Notes: generated by a model not told the origin, from the letters alone. DNA of 11,187 bases from Opitutia bacterium (GCA_947488485.1 CANKZO010000060.1:1-11187); one strand, 5' to 3'. Positions 1 to 5,202 are shown, counted from the stretch's first letter. Numbers and translations are program-made.

Positions 1-109
1 GTTTCCGGTCTCCCTTTGAGTGTATGCCTCTCTGGTCAACCGGCCAACTGATCAACGGATCAACTTATCCTGCCCAAGCTCTGTCCCTCGCAGCAGCCAC
101 GCTGCCGCG
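1..109. repeat. 3' flank of the first paralogue; direct repeat of 911-1032
   Basis: This non-coding stretch follows the stop codon of the minus-strand gene at 110-661. It matches 911-1032, the 3' flank of the next gene: GTTTCC-rTCTCCCTTTGAG (1-20 and 911-930), then octamers of the CAACTGAT type (37-67 and 948-978), then C-rich hexamers, then the hairpin next to the stop. The main difference is the hexamer block, which is about 20 bp shorter here. The shared order suggests that gene and flank were duplicated together. The upstream edge of this copy lies outside the window. Confidence 0.75.
91..107 (-). terminator. Stop-adjacent hairpin (possible 3' end structure)
   Basis: On the minus strand, two bases after TGA, CGGCAGC and GCTGCTG form a 7-bp stem (one G-U pair) around a 3-nt loop. 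The same hairpin sits at the same distance from the stop at 1014-1030 and 2361-2379. No T-run follows, so it is not a standard intrinsic terminator. It may mark an RNA 3' end or be part of the repeat system. Confidence 0.45.
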
Positions 110-661
110 TCACTTCTTCTTGCCGTTCTGCTGGGCGCCTTGCTGCATGCGCTGCTTCATGCGCTCTTCGACGACGTCCAGGACTTTGTCGACGACGTCG
201 GCGGTCAGTTCGTCATCGGCGGCGAGCATGGCCTCCTTGGTCGCCTTGCGGAGATCGAGGGCGGCTTCTTCGAACTGCGGACGCAGGTTCTTCTTCTCGT
301 CGTCGGAGGCGTATTCGGCTTCCTTGCGGAGCTCAGCCTGCTTCGCGCGCGCGGCTTTGACGCCGTCGTCCTGGAAAGTCTTGAAGAGGGCGGCCTTGCA
401 CTTGTTCAGCTGCTCGGCGGTGACGCCTTCGATCTCTTCGGGCAGGAAGCCGCCGGTCTTGCCGCCGAACTTCGGGGCGCCTTGCTTGCGCGGCGCTTCC
501 GACGGATCGCCTTCGGGGGCCTTCGGTCGGGCGGCGAATGGAGCGCCCTCGGCGTTCGGCTGTTCGGCCTTGGCCTGAGCGGGCTGGCGGGCCTCCATGA
601 CGAAGTAGGTGGAGGCGGAACCGACGGCGGCGGCGAGCAGGAGGGGGAAGAGTTGTTTCAT
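110..661 (-). CDS. Small exported Ala/Lys-rich helical protein (family A, one domain)
   Basis: The protein has 183 residues and no recognised function. The ATG at 659-661 is chosen because it opens a signal-like segment (residues 1-22, MKQLFPLLLAA...). The longer open frame upstream only translates the tandem repeats. Residues 23-72 are a Pro/Ala/Lys-rich linker. Residues 74-172 are a charged, probably all-helical domain with the pattern GVTAEQLxK, KEAEYAS, EKKNLR, DLRKA and AMLAAD. This matches the second domain of the product of 1033-1953 most closely. The tail is Gln/Lys-rich and ends KKK. The layout recalls small periplasmic helical proteins of the Spy/CpxP or metal-resistance kind, but this is only resemblance. 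No Shine-Dalgarno is visible; the leader is a C-rich hexamer tract. Confidence 0.8.
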   Translation of the reverse strand: MKQLFPLLLAAAVGSASTYFVMEARQPAQAKAEQPNAEGAPFAARPKAPEGDPSEAPRKQGAPKFGGKTGGFLPEEIEGVTAEQLNKCKAALFKTFQDDGVKAARAKQAELRKEAEYASDDEKKNLRPQFEEAALDLRKATKEAMLAADDELTADVVDKVLDVVEERMKQRMQQGAQQNGKKK

Positions 662-666
662 AGATA

Positions 667-704
667 GGGGTAGGGGTGGGGACAGGGGTAGGGGTGGGGG
701 TGGG
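667..704 (+). repeat. G-rich hexamer tract next to the start codon
   Basis: The plus strand carries seven runs of three to five G, in rough hexamers of the GGGGTA / GGGGTG kind. It begins 6 bp before the minus-strand ATG at 661. On the coding strand of that gene the tract is C-rich, and it takes up the place where a ribosome binding site would be. Four or more G-runs with short spacers meet the usual rule for a possible G-quadruplex on the template strand. Confidence 0.8.
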
Positions 705-749
705 CTAATGAGAAAACCCCGGGAAGAGGGGGAAGTTGTGGGGTAGAAT

Positions 750-845
750 GGATGACTGAGTCGATGACAGAGGGCAGAGGGCTGAACTGACACTGAGGGC
801 TGAATGGAGGGCTGCGTTGAGGACTGAATTGAGGACTGAATGGAA
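750..845. repeat. Degenerate 12-bp tandem repeats
   Basis: The clearest four units fill 798-845 and fit GRCTGAATKGAG, with a looser run before them (GATGACTGAGTC and similar from 751). The complementary 12-mer array lies at 10111-10170 (five units), and short pieces occur at 2145-2235 and 3003-3027. Because 12 is a multiple of 3, the array stays open on the minus strand as a Ser-Ile-Gln-Ser repeat, which lengthens the apparent reading frame of the neighbouring gene. Nothing suggests it is translated. Confidence 0.8.
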
Positions 846-849
846 AAGT

Positions 850-890
850 CCCGCCACCCGCCACCCGAGGCCGCCACCTGCCACCTGAAA
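850..890. repeat. 41-bp CCYGCCA heptamer element
   Basis: Six units with lengths 7-7-7-6-7-7 run CCCGCCA, CCCGCCA, CCCGAGG, CCGCCA, CCTGCCA, CCTGAAA. The same six-unit layout, with a 6-mer in fourth place, occurs at 3031-3071 and in inverted orientation at 10063-10103. A three-unit remnant is at 2165-2185. The fixed irregular pattern shows that the copies descend from one element rather than arising as independent low-complexity DNA. Confidence 0.8.
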
Positions 891-910
891 CGGATGCTAT
901 CTAATCATCC

Positions 911-1010
911 CGTTTCCGATCTCCCTTTGAGTGTATGCCTCCCTGGCCAACCGGCCAACTGATCAACGGGTCAACTTAACTAGCCCCAGCCCTAGCCCTA
1001 GCTCTGGCCC
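911..1010. repeat. Second copy of the gene-flank repeat, with TAGCCC hexamers
   Basis: Positions 911-980 repeat 1-70 with few changes, including an identical 22-bp run at 948-969 (37-58 in the first copy) made of octamer-like units. Positions 981-1010 are five to six C-rich hexamers (TAGCCC, CAGCCC, TAGCTC, TGGCCC), against about three in the first copy. Together with the G-tract, the 12-mers and the heptamers, this fills the whole 662-1032 spacer. I see no gene in it. Confidence 0.75.
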
Positions 1011-1013
1011 TCT

Positions 1014-1030
1014 CGGCAGCTCCGCTGCCG
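1014..1030 (-). terminator. Stop-adjacent hairpin
   Basis: CGGCAGC and GCTGCCG form a perfect 7-bp stem with a 3-nt loop, two bases after the TGA of the minus-strand gene that ends at 1033. There is no T-run. It is the same structure as at 91-107 and 2361-2379. Confidence 0.5.
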
Positions 1031-1032
1031 CG

Positions 1033-1953
1033 TCACTTCTTCTCCCCGAACGGGAAAGGCTTGAGCGGGGTCTTGGTGGCCTTCTTCTTGCCCGCCTTCT
1101 CGATGGCTTCGCGGGTGCGTGTCTCGACGGCTTCGTAGATCTTCTCGAGGGTTTCCTTGGAAAGGTCGGGAGCGGCCGCCGCGAGGGCGGCGAGGTTGGC
1201 TTGGCGGAGGTCCGACTGGATCTGCTCGAATTCGCCGCGCATATTTTTCTTCTCCTCTTGGGAAAGGAACTCGGCTTCCTTCAGGAGCTGGGCCCGCTTC
1301 GCCTTGATCTCCTTCAGCTTCGGATCGCGTTGGGCCTTATAAGCGGCCGCCCGGAATTTGCGCATGTCTTCGGCGGACACGCCTTCGACGTCGGCGAGCA
1401 GCTCGGCCGGAGTGATGGGCTTAGCGTCCGCTTCCTTGGCCGTCGTCTCCGCGGCAGGCTTGGCTTCGTCCTTCGGCTTGTTCGCGGCGGCGGCGCGCTC
1501 TTCGGCGGACGCTTTCTCCTGGGCTGCCTTGGCGGCATCCTGGCTGCGCTTCTTCATGAGTTCCTCGATGGCGTTGAGGGTGAGGACCAGCGGGTCTTTC
1601 TCGATGGAAGGGTCGAACTTCTGGGCGGCCTCGAGCGTGGCCTTCACCATGGCGTCGCGGGCGGTCTCGAACTCGAGGCGGAGGTCTTCGGCTTCGTTGC
1701 GTCCCTTCACGAAGCGGGTCCGTTCCTTGAGGTCGGCGAGGCGCTTGCGGGCGACGGCGACGGCCTCGTCCCCGTAGGTCGCCATGAGCGCGCGGCGGAT
1801 CTTGGTCAGCTGTTCGTCAGAGACGCCGGCGACGCTCTCAGGGAGCGCGGTGCCGGCACGCGGAGCCTTCTTGGCCGGCTTGGCCGCCGGTTCATCGGCC
1901 GCCTGGAGGGGCAGGGCGAGAAGGGCGAGAGCGAGGAGGGAAAAGAGGCGCAT
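1033..1953 (-). CDS. Exported helical protein with two family A domains
   Basis: The protein has 306 residues and unknown function. Residues 1-18 are a clear signal peptide, with likely cleavage at LPLQA|ADE, so it should be periplasmic or secreted. Residues 38-137 and 184-286 are two copies of the same charged helical domain. Each begins GVS-[DA]-E and ends with a helix around E-L/x-KK or VETRT. They are joined by an Ala/Glu/Lys-rich, probably coiled or flexible linker (138-183). The second copy is closer to the single domain of the neighbour at 110-661 (shared KEAE, EEKKN, DLRxA), so the first copy seems to have diverged more. No Shine-Dalgarno is visible before the ATG at 1951-1953. The signal peptide is almost the same as in the gene at 2381-2842. 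Possible roles such as envelope chaperone or stress binder are guesses. Confidence 0.85.
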   Translation of the reverse strand: MRLFSLLALALLALPLQAADEPAAKPAKKAPRAGTALPESVAGVSDEQLTKIRRALMATYGDEAVAVARKRLADLKERTRFVKGRNEAEDLRLEFETARDAMVKATLEAAQKFDPSIEKDPLVLTLNAIEELMKKRSQDAAKAAQEKASAEERAAAANKPKDEAKPAAETTAKEADAKPITPAELLADVEGVSAEDMRKFRAAAYKAQRDPKLKEIKAKRAQLLKEAEFLSQEEKKNMRGEFEQIQSDLRQANLAALAAAAPDLSKETLEKIYEAVETRTREAIEKAGKKKATKTPLKPFPFGEKK

Positions 1954-1978
1954 GGGAGTGATACACCGAAAAGACAGA

Positions 1979-2058
1979 AAGGTTCTGGCGGCTAGCGGAT
2001 GGGAATCTGGATTGTTCTTGGTTCTTTGTTCGTCGTTTTTCGTTATTTAAGGACACTG
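1979..2058 (+). repeat. Heptamer block, copy 1 (TTCTTGG type)
   Basis: The plus strand reads in near-continuous 7-bp phase: GCGGCTA, GCGGATG, then TCTTGGT, TCTTTGT, TCGTCGT, TTTTCGT, ending at the shared word GGACACTG. Direct copy 2 is at 2870-2947 and an inverted copy is at 10242-10330. It lies just upstream of the minus-strand gene ending at 1953, but the inverted copy lies downstream of a gene, so it is not simply a promoter part. Confidence 0.8.
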
Positions 2059-2065
2059 ACTTGGG

Positions 2066-2126
2066 GTAGGGGCAGCACCGCGTGCTGCCCTAGCTGCATC
2101 GGGTAGGGTCGGGACCGCGTCACGAC
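2066..2126. repeat. Two GTAG-anchored hairpins
   Basis: The first (2066-2090) has GTAG, then GGGCAGCAC, loop CGC and GTGCTGCCC, a perfect 9-bp stem. The second (2103-2126) has GTAG, then GTCG-GAC, loop CGC and GTC-CGAC with one mismatch. Both occur again in inverted orientation at 10175-10236, where 31 bp (2101-2131 against 10170-10200) are identical. GTAG at the foot of a hairpin is the layout of REP sequences handled by RAYT transposases; that link is an inference. Confidence 0.75.
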
Positions 2127-2130
2127 ATAG

Positions 2131-2360
2131 CTGCTACTCGGAATAGAGGACTGAATGGATGATGCCTGCCGCCCGCTACCTGAGTAGATGACTGAATCGA
2201 TGACAGATGGCTGAGTCGATGACGGATGGCAGAATTCCTGAACCTGCACCCGAACCTGAAGACCCGAACCAGGCACCTGATGGCCGAGACCCGAGACCTG
2301 AAACGGGCATCCTAGCCAATCTGCCCTCTGTCATCTGTCATCGACTCAGCCATCGTCTCG
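2131..2360. repeat. Mosaic spacer of 12-mer, heptamer and hexamer remnants
   Basis: This non-coding stretch holds scattered 12-mer words (GACTGAATCGAT type, 2150-2225), a three-unit heptamer remnant (2165-2185), and a run of CCTGAA / CCTGCA / CCCGAA / CCCGAGA units (2237-2305). The last recurs inverted at about 9947-10015. A 19-bp word at 2326-2344 (CTCTGTCATCTGTCATCGA) recurs directly at 10029-10047. No gene is seen. Confidence 0.65.
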
Positions 2361-2379
2361 GCGGCAGCTTCGCTGCCGC
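2361..2379 (-). terminator. Stop-adjacent hairpin
   Basis: GCGGCAGC, loop TTC, GCTGCCGC: a perfect 8-bp stem one base after the TGA of the minus-strand gene ending at 2381. This is the best formed of the three such hairpins, again with no T-run after it. Confidence 0.5.
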
Positions 2380-2380
2380 G

Positions 2381-2842
2381 TCACTTCTTCTTCGTCTTAC
2401 CAGCGCCATCGGACTTCTTCTGATGGCTCGATTCGACGTAGTCGCGGATCAGGTCGATCTTGAGGGCCGGCTCGGCTTTCTGCATCGCCTTGACGCGCGC
2501 GGCGTCGATGGCTTCGCGGGCTTCCTTGGCATCGCGGGCACCGCCTTCCTTCTTCTCGCCCTTGCTCTTCTTCGGCTTCTCACCGGCCCCGCCGAGTTTG
2601 GCCACGGCGGCTTTGAATTCTTCGTCGCTCTCCGCCTTCAGCCAGGCTTCCTGGAGCTTCACGCCATCGACGAGCGAGACGCCGGCCGGGATCTCCGGGG
2701 CATCGAGGCCTTTCTTCTTCTTTTTCACCGCCGGCTCCGGCTTCTCGACCGGCTTGGCCACGGGCTCCGTGGGCTTCTTCTCGTCAGCCGCGAAGAGCGG
2801 GAGCATGGCGAGCAGGGCGAGGAGCAGGGTAGGGAGGCGCAT
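2381..2842 (-). CDS. Small exported Lys/Glu-rich protein (family A relative)
   Basis: The protein has 153 residues and unknown function. The ATG at 2840-2842 is chosen because residues 1-18 form a signal peptide with cleavage at LPLFA|ADE, nearly the same as in the neighbour at 1033-1953. The longer upstream frame is repeat DNA. Residues 19-48 are Lys/Pro/Glu-rich, 55-85 a short helix-forming stretch, 88-105 a second Lys/Gly-rich linker and 106-140 a helix. That helix fits the C-terminal helix of the family (A-x-x-A-R-x-x-A-x-x-K-A-x-x-x-L). The middle of the family domain is missing or unrecognisable. The tail ends KTKKK, and the DNA across the stop is shared with the two genes to the left. 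No Shine-Dalgarno is visible. Confidence 0.8.
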   Translation of the reverse strand: MRLPTLLLALLAMLPLFAADEKKPTEPVAKPVEKPEPAVKKKKKGLDAPEIPAGVSLVDGVKLQEAWLKAESDEEFKAAVAKLGGAGEKPKKSKGEKKEGGARDAKEAREAIDAARVKAMQKAEPALKIDLIRDYVESSHQKKSDGAGKTKKK

Positions 2843-2869
2843 ACGGATAGAACACCGGGGGATGAAAAA

Positions 2870-2947
2870 GGTTTTAGCGGTTAGCGGATGGGAACCTGGG
2901 TTGTTCTTAGTTCTTGGTTCGTCGTTTTCGTTATTTAAGGACACTGC
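2870..2947 (+). repeat. Heptamer block, copy 2
   Basis: Direct copy of 1979-2058 with the same order of words (GCGGTTA, GCGGATG, TCTTAGT, TCTTGGT, TCGTCGT) and the same end, GGACACTG. One unit is 6 rather than 7 bp long (TTTCGT). It stands in the same position, just upstream of a minus-strand paralogue, so it could have been copied along with the gene. Confidence 0.8.
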
Positions 2948-2953
2948 CTCGAG

Positions 2954-2978
2954 GTAGGGGCAGCACCGCGTGCTGCCC
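2954..2978. repeat. GTAG-anchored hairpin
   Basis: GTAG followed by GGGCAGCAC, loop CGC, GTGCTGCCC: a perfect 9-bp stem, identical to that at 2066-2090 and to the inverted copy at 10212-10236. Confidence 0.75.
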
Positions 2979-3002
2979 TGGTTGCCTCGGTTGACCACGT
3001 AG

Positions 3003-3071
3003 GGCTGAACGGAGGACTGAATGGATAAAGCCTGCCACCCGCCACCCGGGGCCGCCACCCGCCACCTGAAA
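3003..3071. repeat. 12-mer remnant plus CCYGCCA heptamer element
   Basis: Two 12-mer units (GCTGAACGGAG, GACTGAATGGAT) are followed at 3031-3071 by a complete heptamer element with the 7-7-7-6-7-7 layout described for 850-890. The order 12-mers then heptamers is the same as at 798-890. Confidence 0.75.
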
Positions 3072-3088
3072 CGATTCTCCTGCCTTGG

Positions 3089-3176
3089 GTAGGGCGTGGT
3101 TCTCCGAACCCGCCGTTGAACCGATTGACGTACGAATCTCGATCGGCGAACGGACGGCTCGGAGAGCCGTCCCTAC
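3089..3176. repeat. Pair of facing hairpins, GTAG and CTAC
   Basis: The first (3089-3114) starts GTAG and has GGCG-GGTTC, loop TCC, GAACC-CGCC with one bulged T. The second (3152-3176) has GGACGGCTC, loop GGA, GAGCCGTCC and then CTAC. The GTAG and CTAC ends face outward, so the two form a mirrored pair about 90 bp long. That is the usual build of a REP doublet, but the two stems are unrelated in sequence. Confidence 0.7.
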
Positions 3177-3185
3177 CCACGCCGC

Positions 3186-3212
3186 CCCCAGCCAATCATC
3201 CGGTCTCCGGTT
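3186..3212. repeat. 27-bp module identical to 9919-9945 (inverted)
   Basis: The word CCAGCCAATCATCCGGTCTC and its edges match the reverse complement of 9919-9945 over 27 bases. Degraded forms are at 902-930 and 1-20. From 3241 to 3265 the spacer holds three ACCGCTN heptamers, and the gene 3' terminator begins soon after. Confidence 0.75.
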
Positions 3213-3281
3213 CCCCTTTGCTCGACTGTGTTCCCAACCGCCACCCGCTTACCGCTAACCGCTGTCACCTATACCAAACAA

Positions 3282-3305
3282 AAGACCCCGGCGAACCGGG
3301 GTCTT
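3282..3305 (-). terminator. Intrinsic terminator of the minus-strand gene 3328-3795
   Basis: AAGACCCCGG and CCGGGGTCTT form a perfect 10-bp stem around a 4-nt loop (TTCG on the minus strand). TTTTGTTT runs from the end of the stem on the minus strand. It starts 22 bases after the TAA. This is the only convincing Rho-independent terminator in the window. Confidence 0.9.
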
Positions 3306-3327
3306 GTTCCAGCCTGTGATCCGAAGA

Positions 3328-3795
3328 TTACTTGGCTTCAGGCTTCTTGCCGCCCTTGTCGCCTTCGGGCTTCTTGCCCTTGCCGCCCTTGTCGCCCTTG
3401 CCCTTGCCTTTGGCGCGAGCTTCTTCGAGGGCCTTGAAGACGGATTCGAGGGAGGCGTCAGCCTTGAGGATGGCGGCCTTGACGGCTTCCATCACGGCCT
3501 TGCCGGCGGCCTGCTTTTCTTCGGGGGTCTTGGCTTCGCCAGCCTTGGCCTTGGCGGCCTTCACGGCTTCATCGCCCTGGGCAGCCTTCTGGGCTTCCAT
3601 GAACTTCTTCCAGGTGGCTTCGTCGACGGATTCCGGGCGCTGCGGGCCCTGCTGCTTCTTGCCGCCCTTGTCGCCCTTGCCTTCGCCCTTCTTGGCGGGG
3701 GCGTCGCCCTTGGGGGCGTCGGGCTTCGGAGCGTCCTGAGCGAGGAGGCCGGCCGAGGTGATCAGGGCCAGGAGGAGTGCGAGTTTGATCTTCAT
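3328..3795 (-). CDS. Small exported Lys/Gly/Ala-rich protein (family A relative)
   Basis: The protein has 155 residues and unknown function. The ATG at 3793-3795 gives a signal peptide (1-19, cleavage near GLLA|QDA). Residues 20-52 are a basic Lys/Gly/Pro stretch. Residues 54-127 are helical, with AVKAAILKADASL resembling the C-terminal helix motif of the three other paralogues (AMLAADDEL, AALAAAAPDL, AMQKAEPAL). Residues 128-155 are a second low-complexity basic tail built from KGKGDKGG-like words that also occur near the N-terminus. The strong positive charge would suit binding to DNA, RNA or acidic surface polymers, but that is speculation. Unlike its neighbours it ends in TAA with a normal terminator. 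It stands back to back with the amidohydrolase gene at 3921. Confidence 0.8.
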   Translation of the reverse strand: MKIKLALLLALITSAGLLAQDAPKPDAPKGDAPAKKGEGKGDKGGKKQQGPQRPESVDEATWKKFMEAQKAAQGDEAVKAAKAKAGEAKTPEEKQAAGKAVMEAVKAAILKADASLESVFKALEEARAKGKGKGDKGGKGKKPEGDKGGKKPEAK

Positions 3796-3920
3796 GATAT
3801 GTATGGGGGTGCGATGATGAAACCCCGCCTCCGGGGGCGAGTTGCAGGATTTAAATTTAAAATATGACACGCCGACGGCGTGCGGGCGGCCTTAATCGGG
3901 GCTTAAGGTAAGGACCGCCG
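3796..3920. promoter_or_regulatory. Divergent intergenic region with AT-rich core
   Basis: This region separates a minus-strand and a plus-strand gene, so both promoters should lie here. An AT-only core at 3849-3864 (ATTTAAATTTAAAATA) stands out in GC-rich surroundings and is the best place for a -10 element of either gene. Inverted repeats are at 3823-3836 (CCCCG / CGGGG) and 3868-3882 (CACGCC / GGCGTG). I cannot define -35 boxes. Confidence 0.5.
3907..3914 (+). promoter_or_regulatory. Ribosome binding site of the amidohydrolase gene
   Basis: GGTAAGGA lies six bases before the ATG at 3921 and supports that start. CCTTAA (3890-3895) can pair with TTAAGG (3903-3908), and GGCGG (3885-3889) with CCGCC (3915-3919), which would place this site in a hairpin with a bulge. 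Whether that matters for translation is open. Confidence 0.6.
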
Positions 3921-4679
3921 ATGACCCCTCTCCTCGTCCATCTCCCGCATGACGCCACGACCATCCCGCCCGACGCGCAGGCCGACTTCCTGCTCTCCGC
4001 GGGGGAGCTGCGGGCGGAATGCCTCCGGCTGACCGACCGGCATACCGCCGCGCTGTATACCGATGGGCTCGCGCCCGCCGACTTCTTGCGCGCCGAGGTC
4101 TCGCGCCTCGTCGTGGACACGGAACGTTTCGCCGACGACGCGCAGGAGCCTTGCGCGAAGGTAGGCATGGGCGCGACGTACGTCCGCACCGCCGATGGTC
4201 GGCCGCTCCGCACGCTCACGCCGGAACGTCGCGCGGAGCTGATGGCGGCTTACTACTGGCCGCACCATCGCGCGCTCGATGAAGCCGCGGTCGCGCGGCT
4301 GGCCCGCTTCGATCGCTGCGTGATCCTCGACGCACATTCCTATCCCACTGGCCCTCTGCCCACGCAGCTCGCCTTCGGCCCGTCGCCCGAGATCGGCATC
4401 GGTACGCAGCCGGGACACACGCCGCCGGCCCTGCGCGATCTCGCCATCGATTTCTTCCGCGCGCACGGGTACTCGGTCGGCGTCGACGTGCCGTTCAGCG
4501 GGTCGATGGTCCCGAACGCCTGCTTCGGCTGCGACCCCCGCCTCTGGTCGGTGATGATCGAAGTGCGCCGCGACCTTTACATGGACGAAGCCACGGGCGA
4601 GCGGCATGCGGGCTTCGCACGCACGCAGGCGGTGCTGACGGACTTCCGCGCGGAGCTGCTCCGGCTGGCGGCTACTTGA
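3921..4679 (+). CDS. N-formylglutamate amidohydrolase family protein
   Basis: The protein has 252 residues, a normal length for the family (FGase, PF05013). These zinc-type hydrolases release formate from N-formylglutamate in histidine breakdown, or act on related N-acyl amino acids. Supporting motifs are HLPH (residues 7-10), SRLVVDTERF (61-70), YYWPHHRAL (111-119), ILDAHSYP (135-142), DVPFSGSMVP (189-198) and IEVRRDLYMDE (213-223). The His and Glu residues in them fit the metal-binding and catalytic set of the family. The ATG is supported by a purine-rich site six bases upstream. There are no hut genes nearby, so the true substrate is uncertain and a HutG label is not justified. The last 8 bases overlap the end of the convergent gene at 4672. 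Confidence 0.85.
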   Translation: MTPLLVHLPHDATTIPPDAQADFLLSAGELRAECLRLTDRHTAALYTDGLAPADFLRAEVSRLVVDTERFADDAQEPCAKVGMGATYVRTADGRPLRTLTPERRAELMAAYYWPHHRALDEAAVARLARFDRCVILDAHSYPTGPLPTQLAFGPSPEIGIGTQPGHTPPALRDLAIDFFRAHGYSVGVDVPFSGSMVPNACFGCDPRLWSVMIEVRRDLYMDEATGERHAGFARTQAVLTDFRAELLRLAAT

Positions 4680-5184
4680 CGCCGGGTTCGCGCGCCGACT
4701 GTTCGACCTCGGCGCGGAGCAGGCTCATCGCTTCGTTCCACATCGCCTGCATGCGCGGCAGCTGCGCTGCCTTGGCGGCTTCGTCCTGCGTCTTCCAAGC
4801 GGCTTCGACCTCTTTCCACTCGGCGACGAGGGCCTTCGTCTTCGGGTCTTCGCCCCAGCGTTTCGCGGCGGCATCGAAGACCTGCGGGTGCATGAACTTA
4901 AGTTCCTGGATGGTGCCGAGTCCTTCGCGGATGATGTTCTCGCGACGCGCGTCCGGTGGGCGGCTGTCGACGGAGATGTCTTCTTGGGCGGAGGGAATGA
5001 GCCCGTTGGCGCTCCGTGGCGCACCGACCGGTCTGGCGGCGCCGGGCTTGGTCACGACGTCGGAGCGGGCAGGCCGAGCCGAAGGCTTGGGCTCGTCGGC
5101 CGTCTGGAAGAACCACCAACCGAGCGCCAGGACACCGAGCGCAAGCAAGCTCAACAGGAACGGTCGGCGCAAGGGGGAGTTCAT
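4672..5184 (-). CDS. Membrane-anchored protein of unknown function
   Basis: I do not recognise a family. The protein has 170 residues from the ATG at 5182-5184; a GTG directly before it (5185-5187) is an alternative. Residues 8-27 are one hydrophobic segment after an Arg pair, giving an N-in anchor with the rest outside the membrane. Residues 28-80 are Pro/Arg/Ala-rich and probably disordered. Residues 81-165 are helix-forming, with many Trp and charged residues (KRWGEDPKT, EWKEVEAAWK). It follows the gene at 5203-5847 by 18 bp on the same strand. Both have the same build of anchor, disordered linker and helical domain, so they probably form an operon and may act together. Its stop region overlaps the convergent gene by 8 bp. 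Confidence 0.75.
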   Translation of the reverse strand: MNSPLRRPFLLSLLALGVLALGWWFFQTADEPKPSARPARSDVVTKPGAARPVGAPRSANGLIPSAQEDISVDSRPPDARRENIIREGLGTIQELKFMHPQVFDAAAKRWGEDPKTKALVAEWKEVEAAWKTQDEAAKAAQLPRMQAMWNEAMSLLRAEVEQSAREPGVK

Positions 5185-5202
5185 CACGGCGCAGGTGCCG
5201 GC

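Noticed and set aside
662..877. N-terminal extension of the first gene (Ser-Ile-Gln-Ser repeats)
   Set aside because: It is only the translated tandem repeats, open because 12-bp units keep the frame. The signal-like start at 661 is the better choice.
850..1010. CRISPR array
   Set aside because: Units are 6 to 12 bp, directly joined and degenerate, with no spacers and no cas genes.
931..1995. A 354-residue plus-strand frame over the two-domain exported protein
   Set aside because: The reverse reading of Ala/Lys/Glu codons gives Leu/Gly/Arg-rich sequence; no signal peptide or motif. The minus strand has a clear signal peptide and a domain duplication.
1979..2947. Shared promoter upstream of two paralogues (heptamer blocks)
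   Set aside because: The third copy (10242-10330) lies downstream of a gene and in the other orientation, so the block is a dispersed repeat and not a dedicated promoter.
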